Shown: in pieces, positions 53,394 through 63,731 of the stretch
How the letters are laid out: every line of letters begins with the position of its first letter
How positions within the stretch are numbered: the stretch's first letter is position 1
NCBI RefSeq assembly: GCF_042186555.1
Contig: NC_133328.1
Coordinates: forward strand, 497,391,106 to 497,455,105
Direction of reading: 5' to 3'
From: Aquarana catesbeiana
Lineage: Eukaryota > Chordata > Amphibia > Anura > Ranidae
Length of the DNA: 64,000 bases
Notes under the pieces: model-generated
Told to the model about the DNA's origin: nothing
Databases searched by the model: none
The model's input: the letters and a program-made list of their open reading frames with translations, nothing else
Program-made: the position numbers and the translations under genes

Positions 53394-54722
53394 GGTGGAG
53401 CGAAGAAATAGAAAAGAATTTGAAAGTCTAGAAAAAGAGGGGGAGGCGGTTGGGGAAGATACGGAAAAGAGAAGGTAGTTGCAAAAGGGGAAGAGGAATG
53501 GAGAATGGCTAGAGGACACCTGGGAAAGGTGTCTCAAAAGAAAATCTAATGTGTTCGCAACAGCAAAACACTCCGTGAAATATCACGTGCTAGGCACAAA
53601 TCGTGCCAAACCTATTTGGGGAAGGAGGTCGGATTAGAGAGGTCTGAGTTGTGATCCCGACAACATAGCAGGCATATATAACGTATATGTGTCACACCCG
53701 TCTATCATAGTATATTGAATACTTAATATTTTAGGATATAGAAGAACATGGCATATATCTAATCAGTGTTTGAAAAAACATTTTAAACACCCATAATCAG
53801 TGAGCTATCATCACAAGCAAAAGTATGTATAACAAACATTTAAATGATGTAACACTGAGGAATTCAACTAGTTCTATGGTGTAGGATAAGTTAGGCCCTG
53901 GACTGAGAGGAGACTAAGAAGCCCATAACAGGTAATAAGGTGTCTTCTGGAAGACTCCCAGTCAGTCAGCGGGTTCCCAGGCCCAAAGAACTAGAAAGGC
54001 ACATTGGTTACAAATATCACCCCAGAGACTTAGTGGTGGGCTCCACTTGGGCCAGGCCGCATCCCGAATAAAAGAATCATAGGGTTCTGGAAAATTGGAT
54101 AACAGAGCAAGGTCTCTTAAGGAAACGATGCTCATAGCATTCAATTTGGTCGTGGTATGGTCCATGTGTGGATAAGTGTACATTTAAAGCTAGGGACGTC
54201 TGGTGTCGAGTGGAGCTCCCACGCAGCCATAAAAAGCAGTAACATTACCACCGTCTAATCTACACCCTTCTTTAAATGTAACTGTAACTGTCCCATTAAG
54301 GGCAACAGAGCACCCCCCCACCTCCTGAGCTTAGTAGACTTCTATACTATCCCTGTAAATGGAGTGGTATAGTTAGTATGAGTTCATAGGAGGGTACAGA
54401 GAAAACACAGTATCATTGCAAACCTGGACCAATGAAACTGTGGAGTGAAAGGTGTAGATCCATTGTAAAACATTGAGCAGGTAGAACAAGTAACAGTGTT
54501 GACTCACGTGGGGAGCCAAATCAGTCTTCCGGGGATGTTGGACGTCTTGCTCTAGAACCAAAAGAAGCAGATCTAGATCTTGAGCGTCTGCGACGTTGTG
54601 GGAGAGGGCCCTGTAGTCGTTGACGATCTTCTGGAGGGTCTAGCCAGTTCGGGATGCTGATAGGGTCTTGTGCAAGGAAGGTGAAGAAGGCAGGAAGTTG
54701 TTCAGGGTCCGACAGAACAAAC

Positions 54723-55688
54723 TTACAGTTGTCGTCTCGGGTTACCTTGATACTGAATGGATGGCCCCAGGTGTAGGAAGCCCCCTGCTTGACGTATCAA
54801 ATCCAAAAGTGGGCGGACCGCCCGTCTCATGTATAGGGTGTTACGGGAGAGGTCCGGATAGAGGTGTACTGTAGATCCATCGAATTCTACAGGACCTAAG
54901 CGCCAGGCCTTACGCATAATCTCTTCCTTGAGGGTATAGTAATGGACCCGGCATAGGACATCGCGGGGGCGGTCGCTGCGGTCTCCCCCCATGCCTCCCA
55001 CTCTATGCACTCTGTCCAGTTCAATAGGGGATGTAACTTCCCTGCCCAGGACCTGGTTGAGGATAGAAACGACAGTGGGTTTTAGATCAGTACCTGAGGT
55101 TGCTTCCGGCACTCCCTGTATCCTAATGTTGTTCCTGCGGCTCCTGTTTTCGCTGTCCTCTATGCGGAGTTGGTGTTGCCGCAAGCGGGATAAATGTGAG
55201 GTGGTTGCAGATTCGAGGGCCACAATACGAGCCGTATGGTCATCTTGGGTAGTAGCCAGAACGGATACAGCATTCTCTGTTGTTGAAACCTGATGCTGGA
55301 GGGCTTGTAGTTCTACATGGAGGGAGGCTTCCATCTTGGACTCCCAGGATTCAAAGTCCGCCCTAAAGGCAGAAAGAAGGGCTGTAGTCGCAGAGCCGGC
55401 TGATCCGCCCGAGGCCGGAGGAAATAGCTCCGCGGGGCCATCTTCGGAGGGGATGTCAAGGGGCATAGCGGCCATTGAAGGGGCCGAGGGCTCACCCATA
55501 GCATCCTTGTAGTTTGAGGAGTCCATGTGAGCCAGAGAAGGAGGTTTAGATTTGCCTGGGGTGCGACTGGCCGCCAGCTTGTCCTTTCCCGTGCGGGAGT
55601 CGAGCGATGATGTACGTAGTAGGTAGCGCTGGATTGTACCTTGCTGCAGCTCAGCGGAGTCAGAGGAGTGAGAGCTTGAGGATGACAT
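54723..55688 (-). CDS. LINE ORF1 protein, 321 aa
   Basis: Intact ORF1p. Residues 1-100 are Ser/Pro-rich and probably disordered. About 105-180 form a coiled coil with heptads (FESWESKMEASLHVELQAL, NAVSVLATTQDDHTARIVAL). The RRM and C-terminal domain region follow, recognised by the L1 signature SRRNNIRIQGVPE, then LDRVHRVGG and DVLCRVHYYTLKEEIMRKAW, ending LHLGPSIQYQG. It trimerises and binds LINE RNA as a chaperone in the retrotransposition particle. No stops or frame shifts. Confidence 0.92.
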   Translation of the reverse strand: MSSSSSHSSDSAELQQGTIQRYLLRTSSLDSRTGKDKLAASRTPGKSKPPSLAHMDSSNYKDAMGEPSAPSMAAMPLDIPSEDGPAELFPPASGGSAGSATTALLSAFRADFESWESKMEASLHVELQALQHQVSTTENAVSVLATTQDDHTARIVALESATTSHLSRLRQHQLRIEDSENRSRRNNIRIQGVPEATSGTDLKPTVVSILNQVLGREVTSPIELDRVHRVGGMGGDRSDRPRDVLCRVHYYTLKEEIMRKAWRLGPVEFDGSTVHLYPDLSRNTLYMRRAVRPLLDLIRQAGGFLHLGPSIQYQGNPRRQL

Positions 55689-56830
55689 AGAGATTCCGGG
55701 TGTAGGTAATTTGCAACACAGCCTGATAATGTCGGGAGAGCACAGAGCTCAGTGGCCCATTTCTTCAGCCATCCATCGTCAGCCAGGAAACATGGTATCT
55801 ACTATGGGGGATAGGACGGTCGCTACCTGCGACTCTGGAGCCAGGACTGCGTTCCCTGCTAGTTTTTGCACCACAGTATGAGATGGAAACGTGTTGCAGA
55901 ACTATGGCGAGGTAGCAAACTGTCAGCCAAGGAGTATTTATTCTGAGAAAAGGGTTACAAGTGGCAGCTGGGTCCTCTGGGCAGTTCTTGTGACAGTGTA
56001 GATACACAGTGATCCAGGAGCAAAGGGGTTAAGGAACAAGTGCATACACTGCAGCAGGGTGAAGCAAAATGGCCGCTCCACGTGGCCCCAGGGTTAGTGT
56101 TATAATCCACCCCACGAGTGGGGGTAAATATTAGTTTAGTCCCTTTCTGAGGTCACAGTCTGCTATATCAGGGCACCCTGGTGTTTAGATTGGCCCTGGA
56201 TTGAGCACAGGAGAGATGGGGAAGCTACTGAGGTGTAGTAAGATGGCCGCCACTTACTGTGTGTGATGGTAGTCCTACAGGCTGGCATGCAGGAGTGGCA
56301 CAGGGGAGAATGCAGGCTTCGGTCAGTAGGCTGGGCTGCTCTGGTGTCTGTGTGGAGGTAGATCCAGGTGCGGAGTAGCCAGGAAGTCCTGGATGTGTAG
56401 GCCGGGTGCACCAATATGGCCGCCGCTCCCCCTGCCAAGGCCGAAGCCGCGGCCTCTAGTTAAAACGGCCGGAACACGGGACCGCCGTGTCACCGGTCCC
56501 AGGCTAAGCCGTCCCGGTGTTCGTGTAGGGGGAGAGCTAGGTGGTGTGCGGCCAGGAAGATCCGGATGCGGCCTGTGCGGGCCGGGTGTACCAATATGGC
56601 CGCCGCTCCCCTTGTGAAGGCCGAAGCCGCGGCCTGTAGTAGATTCGGCCGGCTTTCGGGATCGGCGTGTCAGCGGTCGTAGGTGACACCTCAGTGTGCA
56701 GGGGGACCCCCGGTTTAGTGAACGTGGCGAGGCGGTCCTGCTAGGGGGAAAAGGATGGAGTTATTCCCCAAAACGGCAGGAGCTCTCACTGGGCACGTCT
56801 GTTCAGGTCTCCAGCCGGCCACGCCCCCCC
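55689..56830 (-). promoter_or_regulatory. LINE 5' UTR / internal promoter with 180-bp monomers
   Basis: CpG-rich 5' UTR on the minus strand. A segment with ACCAATATGGCCGCCGCTCC and GGCCGAAGCCGCGGCCT occurs twice, exactly 180 bp apart (56410 and 56590). This is a tandem promoter monomer arrangement. YY1-type GCCAT cores lie at about 56071, 56243, 56415 and 56595 (plus strand ATGGCCGC). Likely drives sense transcription of the LINE. Confidence 0.65.
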
Positions 56831-56845
56831 ATGCATTATTTTTTA
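56831..56845. other. LINE target-site duplication, right copy
   Basis: ATGCATTATTTTTTA, identical to 49156-49170, at the 5' end of the minus-strand LINE. Confidence 0.95.
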
Positions 56846-57247
56846 ATTCCCACCCCCACTCCTTTCTTCAGCAGCTCTGCAAGGATTGGTTGCTCCACAC
56901 CTCAGCATGATTTGGCATGCTGAAGTCATGTGGTTACTTTCCTGTCTTTTCACTGGATGTTAGAGATCATAGCAGAAGTTCAGTCAGTGTAAGAAATACA
57001 CAGGAGAAAATGCATATTGACAAGGGGAGTGTAGAGGTGGGCGGGGAGTCTACTGACATCACAGCTCCACCCACCGAGCTCCAGACAACAAACCCACCCA
57101 CAGAATATGCAGTTTTTCGGGTCTCATAACAGACAGAGGGGAGACATTTGACAGGTAAAGATACATGCAGGAGGCATGTATATCCTTATAGATAACCCCT
57201 ATGGCAGTAGTTTAGAAAGGATGACATTGGGTTTACATCCACTTTAA

Positions 57248-57262
57248 CCATCTCAGTACAGG
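57248..57262. other. Second LINE target-site duplication, left copy
   Basis: CCATCTCAGTACAGG; the partner at 63712-63726 is CCATCTCAATACAGG (one mismatch). Confidence 0.85.
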
Positions 57263-57267
57263 AACAC

Positions 57268-57918
57268 ATGGCATCAGAATGTACGCTGATCCGCCATGAT
57301 CTAGATAAAATCAGAGGGTGGCTGACAGAGGCAGAAGATCGGATTGGAGAGGTGGAAGATCAGCAAGGGTCACAAGCAGCACAGATAGCAGGTCTACATG
57401 TGGTGGTGAGGTCTTTAGTACATAAAGTAGACGATACCGAAAATAGGCAAAGACGTAATAATATCCGCGTGGTGGGCCTGTCAGAAGGGGCTGAGGGCTC
57501 GCGCCCAGCCGCATTTGCTGAATCATTATTTAAAAACCTGCTGGGTCTGTCTGACATGCCTCCCACATACATTGTGGAAAGGGCTCATAGAGTCCCCACA
57601 GGCCGCCGCCCTGAGGGTGCCCATCCTCGGCCATTCTTGGTGAGGTTCTTGAACTTTCGGGACAGAGATATGGTATTGGCAGAGGCCCGGAAACACCCAG
57701 AGCTGCCCTATGAGAATACCAAAGTGATGCTCTTTCCGGACTTTTCGGCCGAGGTCCAGAAACGTCGTAGATCCTTTAACGAGGTGAGACACAGGCTGAG
57801 AGAAAAGGATATAAAGTACAGCATATTATACCCCAGCCGGTTGCGGGTGCCCCACAAGGGCACGGTTCGTTTCTTTGATACACCAATGGAGGCCAACGAC
57901 TGGATAGACGGCTTGTGA
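57268..57918 (+). pseudogene. Second LINE ORF1, N-terminally truncated
   Basis: 216 codons open from the truncation point. A short coiled-coil remnant (LIRHDLDKIRGWLTEAEDRI, VEDQQGSQAAQIAGL) is followed by the L1 signature ENRQRRNNIRVVGLSEG, then VERAHRVPTGRR, PFLVRFLNFRDRDMVLAEARKH and LFPDFSAEVQKRRRSF. It ends with VRFFDTPMEANDWIDGL. The 5' part of ORF1 was never inserted, so no natural start exists. Confidence 0.9.
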
Positions 57919-58580
57919 GTCGAGTCGCTGCTTTGTTACCTGTTTTCTCTTACTCTTAACTGCAAGTACGGGACTGTCCTTTCCTTTCTCATCACTTTTG
58001 ATTCATTTACCTTACTTTTTATTTTTGTTGGGGGGGGGGGTGTACCCTTGCCGGAGGGTGGGTAATAATTTTCTCACATATGGAAATGATTGACTTTTTC
58101 ATTACCCTCAGTATGCCATACACATTCTGATCCCCATGGTAAAGTCTTTTGAGCCTGGACTTCCTCTGTCAGTCAGTATGACTCTCTCCCATTCAAGCGG
58201 GGGAATTCCACCGTTTCCGCTATGAAGGCACGGAGCGAAAAAAGGCATGAACGTTGCTGTTTTCTAGACTGACGGACTTAGGAATTTTTTTCAATTTTTT
58301 TTTTTTTCTGTTTTGTTTTGACCTTTTTTTTTCTGGTCACGTTTTCTTAAGGTTATGAGGCAAGTTATGGGAGTAAGCTCGGTGTATAGTTTTTGTTGTT
58401 TTTTTATCACCGTAGCAGGGGATTATAAAGTAATTGGGTTTTATTTTCAGCGAATGTGCAATGATCCATGTCGGGTATTTGGTGATAGTCATAACTTATT
58501 ACACGTACAGAATCTTGGTATTTCGTGGTCACACTTACTAAGGGTCCTGGTATACAGCAACATATGTAGTATGCTAATAT

Positions 58581-59374
58581 ATGATTATGGCGGGGTCAAT
58601 CGTTAATGTGGTGTCTTGGAATGTCAGGGGCCTCAACGATAGGTTCCGTAGGACCTTGATGTTCCAATATTTGAAACCAATTAAACCACAGTTGGTGTTC
58701 TTGCAGGAGACGCATTTAGATGGGAACAGGATATTGTCATTACGCAGATCCTGGATTCAGCGTGTGCTTCATGCAACATACTCTACTTATGCCAGAGGGG
58801 TTGCCATTTTAATTAGTAAGACTGTACCTTGTACGATTCGTAAAGTCATATCTGACCCTGGAGGTTGGTATTTAATAGTTGTTGCTGATATATATACGCA
58901 TAAAATGGTGCTGGTAAACATCTATGTTCCTCCCCCATTCCAGATACAGATATTGTATGATTTGATAGGCAAGCTAGCCCCTTTTATGCATCTTCCCCTG
59001 TTGATTGCGGGTGATTTTAACGCCATCTTATGTGCCGCCCTGGATTCATCTAATGCGTCCAGGGCAGCGTCAGTGGATTTGGCTGCATGGGCAGACACGG
59101 CTTCCTTAACAGAGCTGTGGAGATGGAAGAATCCAACCACAAGGTGTTTTTCCTATTTATCAAAAAGGCATAAATCTTCCTCAAGGATAGACTTGGCATT
59201 TGCCAATCCCCCCATGCTGCAGCTAGTACGGGGTGCAAATTATCTAGCCGGAGGTCTCTCAGATCATACACCCGTCTGTGCATTTGGGTCTGCCTTCAAG
59301 GCTCAGGGGGGGAGCATGGAGGTTGAATCCGGGTTGGATAGAGGTGGAATCAGTGTCTTCACAGATGACACCAT
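58581..59374 (+). pseudogene. Second LINE ORF2, endonuclease domain
   Basis: AP-type endonuclease with VVSWNVRGLND, LVFLQETHLDG, MVLVNIYVPPP, LLIAGDFNAI, SSRIDLAFAN and LSDHTPVCAFG. All catalytic signature blocks are visible. The reading runs into the V-SINE shortly after. It would nick the target bottom strand to prime reverse transcription. Confidence 0.9.
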
Positions 59375-59719
59375 ATTTTTATTTTTTTTTATTTCAGGTA
59401 CTTATATAGCGCCGTCAATTTACGTAGTGCTTTTACATATACATTGTACATTCACATCAGTCCCTACCCTCAAGGAGCTTACAATCTATGGTCCCTAACT
59501 CACATTCATACATACTATGGACAATTTAGACAGGATCCAATTAAGCTACCAGCATGTCTTTGAAGTGTGGGAGGAAACCGGAGTACCCGGAGGAAACCCA
59601 CGCAGGCACAGGGAGAACATGCAAACTCCAGGCAGGTAGTGGTAGTTAGTAGGTAGTTCGAACCAGCGACCCTTCTTACTGCTAGGTGTGAGTGCTACCC
59701 ACTACACCACTGTGCTGCC
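59375..59719 (-). mobile_element. V-SINE, minus strand
   Basis: The minus strand starts GGCAGCACAGTGGTGTAGTGG (tRNA-like head with an A box) and has a pol III B box GGTTCGAAC (about 59656-59664). It then carries the conserved V-SINE centre (GGAGTTTGCATGTTCTCCC, GCGTGGGTTTCCTCCGGG). The 3' tail (GATTGTAAGCTCCTTGAGG ... GGCGCTATATAAGTACC) resembles the tail of the L2-type LINE here. It ends in an A-rich run. Inserted in LINE ORF2; no target duplication resolved. Confidence 0.9.
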
Positions 59720-61366
59720 CAATGTGTCCAGTTACTGGGAGGACAACCTTGATTCAGCTCCTTTGCCTGTTGTATGGGATGCCTTCAAGGCATGTATGTG
59801 GGGGCAGTACATTTCGGCTATTAAACAGGCCAGGAAAAGTTTCAATAGCAAAACGCAAGAATTGCAGGAGGCAGAGTGGGGACACGAAGCAGCTCATGCT
59901 AATGACCACTCAGATGTCACATACTTGGAACTCTTGGAGGCGCGTCGTCTGTTGGCGTTGCACTTCACAGAGTTAACACATACTTCCTGGACAAGGAGGG
60001 CAGAACACATCTTTGAACAGGGTGATAAAAATGGGAAATTATTGGCCATTCTAGTCGCGGAGCATAGACTGCAGACCAACATACCATGTATTAGGAATGA
60101 CCAGGGTATTCTTCTTACGGATCCCACTGACATTTTGGATACATTTGTGGAATATTATAGGACCCTATATGCCCCTATACCTACTTACAATGTACAAGAT
60201 TTTGAGACATTATTATCATCTTTAGATATCCCCATGCTCTCGGAGGCTGATAGGACTGATCTGGAGGCTGAGATAACAGAAAAAGAGATTGAAACAGCTA
60301 TCAGATCTTTTCCTCCGCATAAATCCCCAGGGCCTGATGGGCTATGTATAGAATGGTATAGAGCACATCTGGAGGCCCTAGTCCCGCGACTTAAATCTCT
60401 TTTCCTCTTCTGTCTTGAAAATAAGATTTTACCGGATACACTGTTGGAGGCTCAGGTCATTCTATTACCTAAACTGGGTAAAGACCCGTTTGCATGCTCC
60501 TCCTATAGACCCATAGCACTGTTGAATCAAGACTTGAAGATCTTGACAAAGATATTGGCCACAAGACTGTCAAAAGTTATTACTAATTTAGTGTCCATAG
60601 ATCAAACAGGCTTTATTCCACAGAAACCCACAGACACAAACCTGCGCAGGCTGTTCACACACCTTCAAATTGAACATGTTAATAAGGGGACAAGAGTGGT
60701 GGTGTCCCTTGATATGGCTAAAGCATTTGATTCTGTGGATTGGAACTACATGTTGGCAGTGCTGCGTCACATGGGGTTTGGAGACGTATTTAGGACATGG
60801 ATATCTTTGCTTTATAGTAGGCCAAAGGCAGCTATCAAATTGGGCATGTCTGTATCACAACAATTTATAGTGGGCAGAGGAACGCGACAGGGATGTCCCC
60901 TTTCGCCTTCACTGTTCGCTCTAGCGATAGAGCCCCTAGCTATAGCACTCCGTAAATCACCAGATGTAAAGGCGCTAGAGGTGGGAGGCATTCGCGAGTG
61001 TATTGCTTTGTACGCAGAAGATATGCTTCTCTTTTTACAAGACCCAGGTCCATCTTTGGAGGCGGTTTTTAAGATACTGGGAGAATACTCCAGGTTCTCG
61101 GGGTTATGTGTGAACTGGGAGAAGTCTAGTGTAATGGCCTTTGATCCGGGTGCTCAGGCTCTGGCGACACAACAGGTCCCCGTTGCCTGGGTATCACAGT
61201 TTAAATATCTTGGTATTCATATAACACCCAAAGTGACTATATGTCATTAAATCTTCTTCCAGTACTGGCCAAGACAAAAATACAGCTGGAAGCATTTACC
61301 ACTCTCGCTTATTGGAAAGGTTAGTCTCATTAAGATGAAGGTTTTACCGGTCTTCTTATACTTTTT
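59720..61366 (+). pseudogene. Second LINE ORF2, reverse transcriptase
   Basis: Continues the LINE after the V-SINE: SYWEDNLDSAPLPVVWDAFK, KSPGPDGLCIEWYRAH, VILLPKLGKDPF, SYRPIALLNQDLKILTKI, VSLDMAKAFDSVDW, GTRQGCPLSPSLFALAIEPL and ALYAEDMLLFL, where Glu replaces the first catalytic Asp of the usual YADD. A frame shift near 61235 leads to a stop at 61250. RT text resumes in another frame (KVSLIKMKVLPVFLYFL) up to the next insertion. Confidence 0.9.
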
Positions 61367-62134
61367 AACCTCCCTGGCGGTATGATTATTTCGGATTTTA
61401 GGTGCTGAAAGCGGTACAATTATTTTGCATGGAAATTTGGCGTTTTATATTGTAGGTCTGTAAATCTTAATAATAACACACTTAAATCTGTGCAAACCAG
61501 AGTCTAGTAGATATCCCGGGTATGATGAAGTTTGAAACACAAAAACATAAATTATAATATAATAAATAAAAATAAATAATTAAAAAAAATTTTAAAAAAT
61601 GGTAATAAAATAAATTTCCCCACAATTCACTATCGCTCAATTCTGCAAGTGTTCTAATTTACTATCGCTGTTTTCTAGCTGGTCTAAAGCCACTTTTGAC
61701 GTAAAGGGACACTTTTTGGTTGCTATGGACAATCTCCAGTTTCCAGGCAGAAAGAACAGTGTATATCATGTAAAACTGCATGCAGGGCATGGGCCAGAGC
61801 ACTGGGGACAAAAGGGATGTGAAATCATTTCATACAGTACTGTAATCTGTAAGATTACAGTACTGTATGTGTTATGATTTTGACATTACTTTGAATTTGC
61901 CGCCAGGCTCCGCCCCCGTGCGTCGCGCCGCTCGCAGGGAACGGAGCCTGGCACGGAGAGGCTTCGGAGGAGGACGGAGCCCTCGGACACTGCGGGGGAC
62001 ATCGCAGGATCCCGGGGACAAGGTAAGTAACGCCGCCCCAGGATCCTGCAATGCGATCCCGAGTGTGGCTCGGGGTTACCGCTAATGGTACTGAATTTTA
62101 ACCCCGAGCCACACTCGGGAAAACCGCCAGGGAG
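61367..62134. mobile_element. TTAA-type DNA element with CCTCCCTGGCGGT ends
   Basis: The left end TTAACCTCCCTGGCGGTATG and right end AAAACCGCCAGGGAGG are inverted repeats of at least 12 bp. The left TTAA is present; the right duplication is not recognisable (CTAC follows). The interior has an inverted pair GATCCCGAGTGTGGCTCGGGG / CCCCGAGCCACACTCGGG around 62055-62120 and a CpG-rich stretch. No transposase. It splits LINE ORF2. Confidence 0.8.
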
Positions 62135-63430
62135 GCTACGGAACTCTCCGGTCTGGGTCCCAGCATCGTTTTTTAAACGTGTGAACAGTCTGGGTCTTTC
62201 CTCTGGTCCGCAACACACCCTAGGATCAGCCTTAGGACACTGCAGGAGCCTTGGGGACAGGGAGGGCTTGCTCTTCCGGACCTATTTAAATATTTCATAG
62301 CCAGGCAAATGGTTGTAGCTAGGCGATGGTTGCTTCGTGATGATGGGGATGCAGCCAACTTGTTGGAAGCGGCCTATATGGGGCCATATGAGAGCCTATT
62401 CTTTTTGATACATAGAGGCACCTCGGCACTGTCATCTCCGACTGACTCGATGCGCGTTACGATTCACGCATGGGACAGAGCGAAGGTGCTGATAAAGTCT
62501 CAGACCGATATGTGGTCCCCAGATACCCCCTTGTGGTTCAACCCCAAGCTGCCGCATCTGGGTACAATACCTGACCCAATCATATGGGCTAGAATAGGTG
62601 TAAAACAATTGAAACACATAGTGGGAGGTAAAAAACTACTTAATTTTAATCAACTGAAGGACAAACATGGGTTGCCCAACTGGTACTTCTTCCGTTATTT
62701 ACAACTAAGTCATGCGTTCAAGACACAATTTGGATCAGATTCCCTGGAAATAGGATCATCCCCCTTAGAGTCATTACTTTGTGAGGAAAATTTAAAAAAG
62801 CCCTTATCTGAGGTCTATAAAGGGTTATTTGTTGAAATGCCAAAAATGCTTATTAAATGTAGAGACACATGGAGCGCTTTAATTCCCGATTTCGGGAGAG
62901 ATGATTGGGATGATATGTGGGACCACACGTTTGGGACTTTAGTGTCGGCTAGAGACAGACTTATTCAATTCAAACTGTTGCATATGATATATTATACCCC
63001 GGCAAGGCTAGCTAGCATATATGGCACTGATGCAGGTGAGTGCTGGCGCTGTGCATACAGCCCAACTGACTTTGACCACGTTTTTTGGCACTGTCAGCCG
63101 ATCAGGGAGTTCTGGACGGGGGTTACTCACACTGTTCAGACCTTACTGAAAATACCTATTCCACTCACAGTGTCGGTATGCTTGCTGGGCTTGGTGGAAG
63201 GGATCGCACCATGAAGAGCTCAGAGGACCTTGATCTCTATTTCTTTGTTTTATGTCCGTAAAGCCATTATATGTTATTGGAAGAGGTCTGAGTCACCAGT
63301 ATCCTTTTGGAAAGACATGGTAAACAAGGCATTGCCTCTATACAAAGCTACATATCTGAGTAGGGGCTGCCCCACCAAATTTGAGAAGGCGTGGCAGTGC
63401 TGGATTGATGCTAATGAGACTTTAGCATAG
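62135..63430 (+). pseudogene. Second LINE ORF2, C-terminal region
   Basis: After the DNA-element insertion the frame shows FKRVNSLGLS, then a long open section from MVVARRWLLRDDGD with NWYFFRYLQLSHAFKTQF and the C-terminal zinc-knuckle-like CWRCAYSPTDFDHVFWHC (Cys-x2-Cys...His-x4-Cys). A stop at 63212-63214 and a frame shift separate the last part (SLFYVRKAIICYWKR, ending WIDANETLA). These Trp/Cys features are standard for the L1-group ORF2 tail. Confidence 0.88.
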
Positions 63431-63711
63431 AGGCTGTATATGATAGGACCCGATTGAATTTATAGTTATATTAAAAGTTATAGGTGTGTCCAGGTAGAAT
63501 GCTTTATTACTAAGAATTTATGGTTACTGTCACCAATATTATGGAATTGAATATGTTCATATAATGTAATGGATCGTTGCACAAGCTGGGGGGAGGGGGT
63601 GGAGGGAGGTTGTTGGGGGTGGGGGGGGGGTTGGTTTGGTATACAAGTTATGTTCTGTCTTGTATGTATGTTTAAAAATATGTGAATAAACATAATTTAA
63701 AAAAAAAAAAC
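63431..63711 (+). other. Second LINE 3' UTR and poly(A)
   Basis: Includes a G-rich run (63588-63631, GGGGGTGGGGGGGGGGTTGG-type), a feature often seen in L1 3' UTRs. Ends GTGAATAAACATAATTT with poly(A). Confidence 0.75.
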
Positions 63712-63726
63712 CCATCTCAATACAGG
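63712..63726. other. Second LINE target-site duplication, right copy
   Basis: CCATCTCAATACAGG, pairing with 57248-57262. Confidence 0.85.
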
Positions 63727-63731
63727 GCATT

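Larger units (their letters stand above)
49171..56830 (-). mobile_element. Full-length L1/Tx1-type LINE, 7.66 kb
   Basis: Minus-strand non-LTR retrotransposon bounded by a perfect 15-bp target-site duplication. The order is a GC-rich 5' UTR (about 1.1 kb) starting GGGGGGGCGTGGCC, ORF1 (55688-54723), a ~1.3 kb spacer, ORF2 (53393 to 49579) and a 3' UTR of ~400 bp. There is no long poly(A). ORF2 is broken by stop codons and a deletion, so the copy is inactive. The intact ends, open ORF1 and perfect duplication indicate a relatively young insertion. L1 versus Tx1 clade needs a phylogeny. Confidence 0.95.
48927..57247. mobile_element. TTAA MITE split by the full-length LINE
   Basis: TTAA at 48927-48930 and 57244-57247. 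The 14-bp perfect terminal inverted repeats are AGTGGATGTAAACC and GGTTTACATCCACT. Taking out the LINE and one copy of its 15-bp duplication leaves ~640 bp of MITE. Its right portion has GAGTCTACTGACATCACAGC and a CATGCAGGAGGCATG hairpin. The MITE predates the LINE insertion. Confidence 0.85.
57263..63711 (+). mobile_element. L1/Tx1-type LINE, 5'-truncated, twice interrupted
   Basis: Plus-strand LINE that starts inside ORF1 and ends in GTGAATAAACATAATTT plus a 12-A tail, flanked by a 15-bp duplication with one mismatch. ORF2 is interrupted by a V-SINE (59375-59719) and a TTAA-type DNA element (61367-62134), and carries several frame shifts. It differs in sequence from the LINE at 49171-56830, so two lineages are present. 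It inserted immediately right of the TTAA MITE. Confidence 0.93.

Noticed and set aside
59640..59719. Possible tRNA gene on the minus strand (A and B boxes)
   Set aside because: The head is tRNA-derived but continues directly into the V-SINE body; no cloverleaf with a discriminator end was seen.
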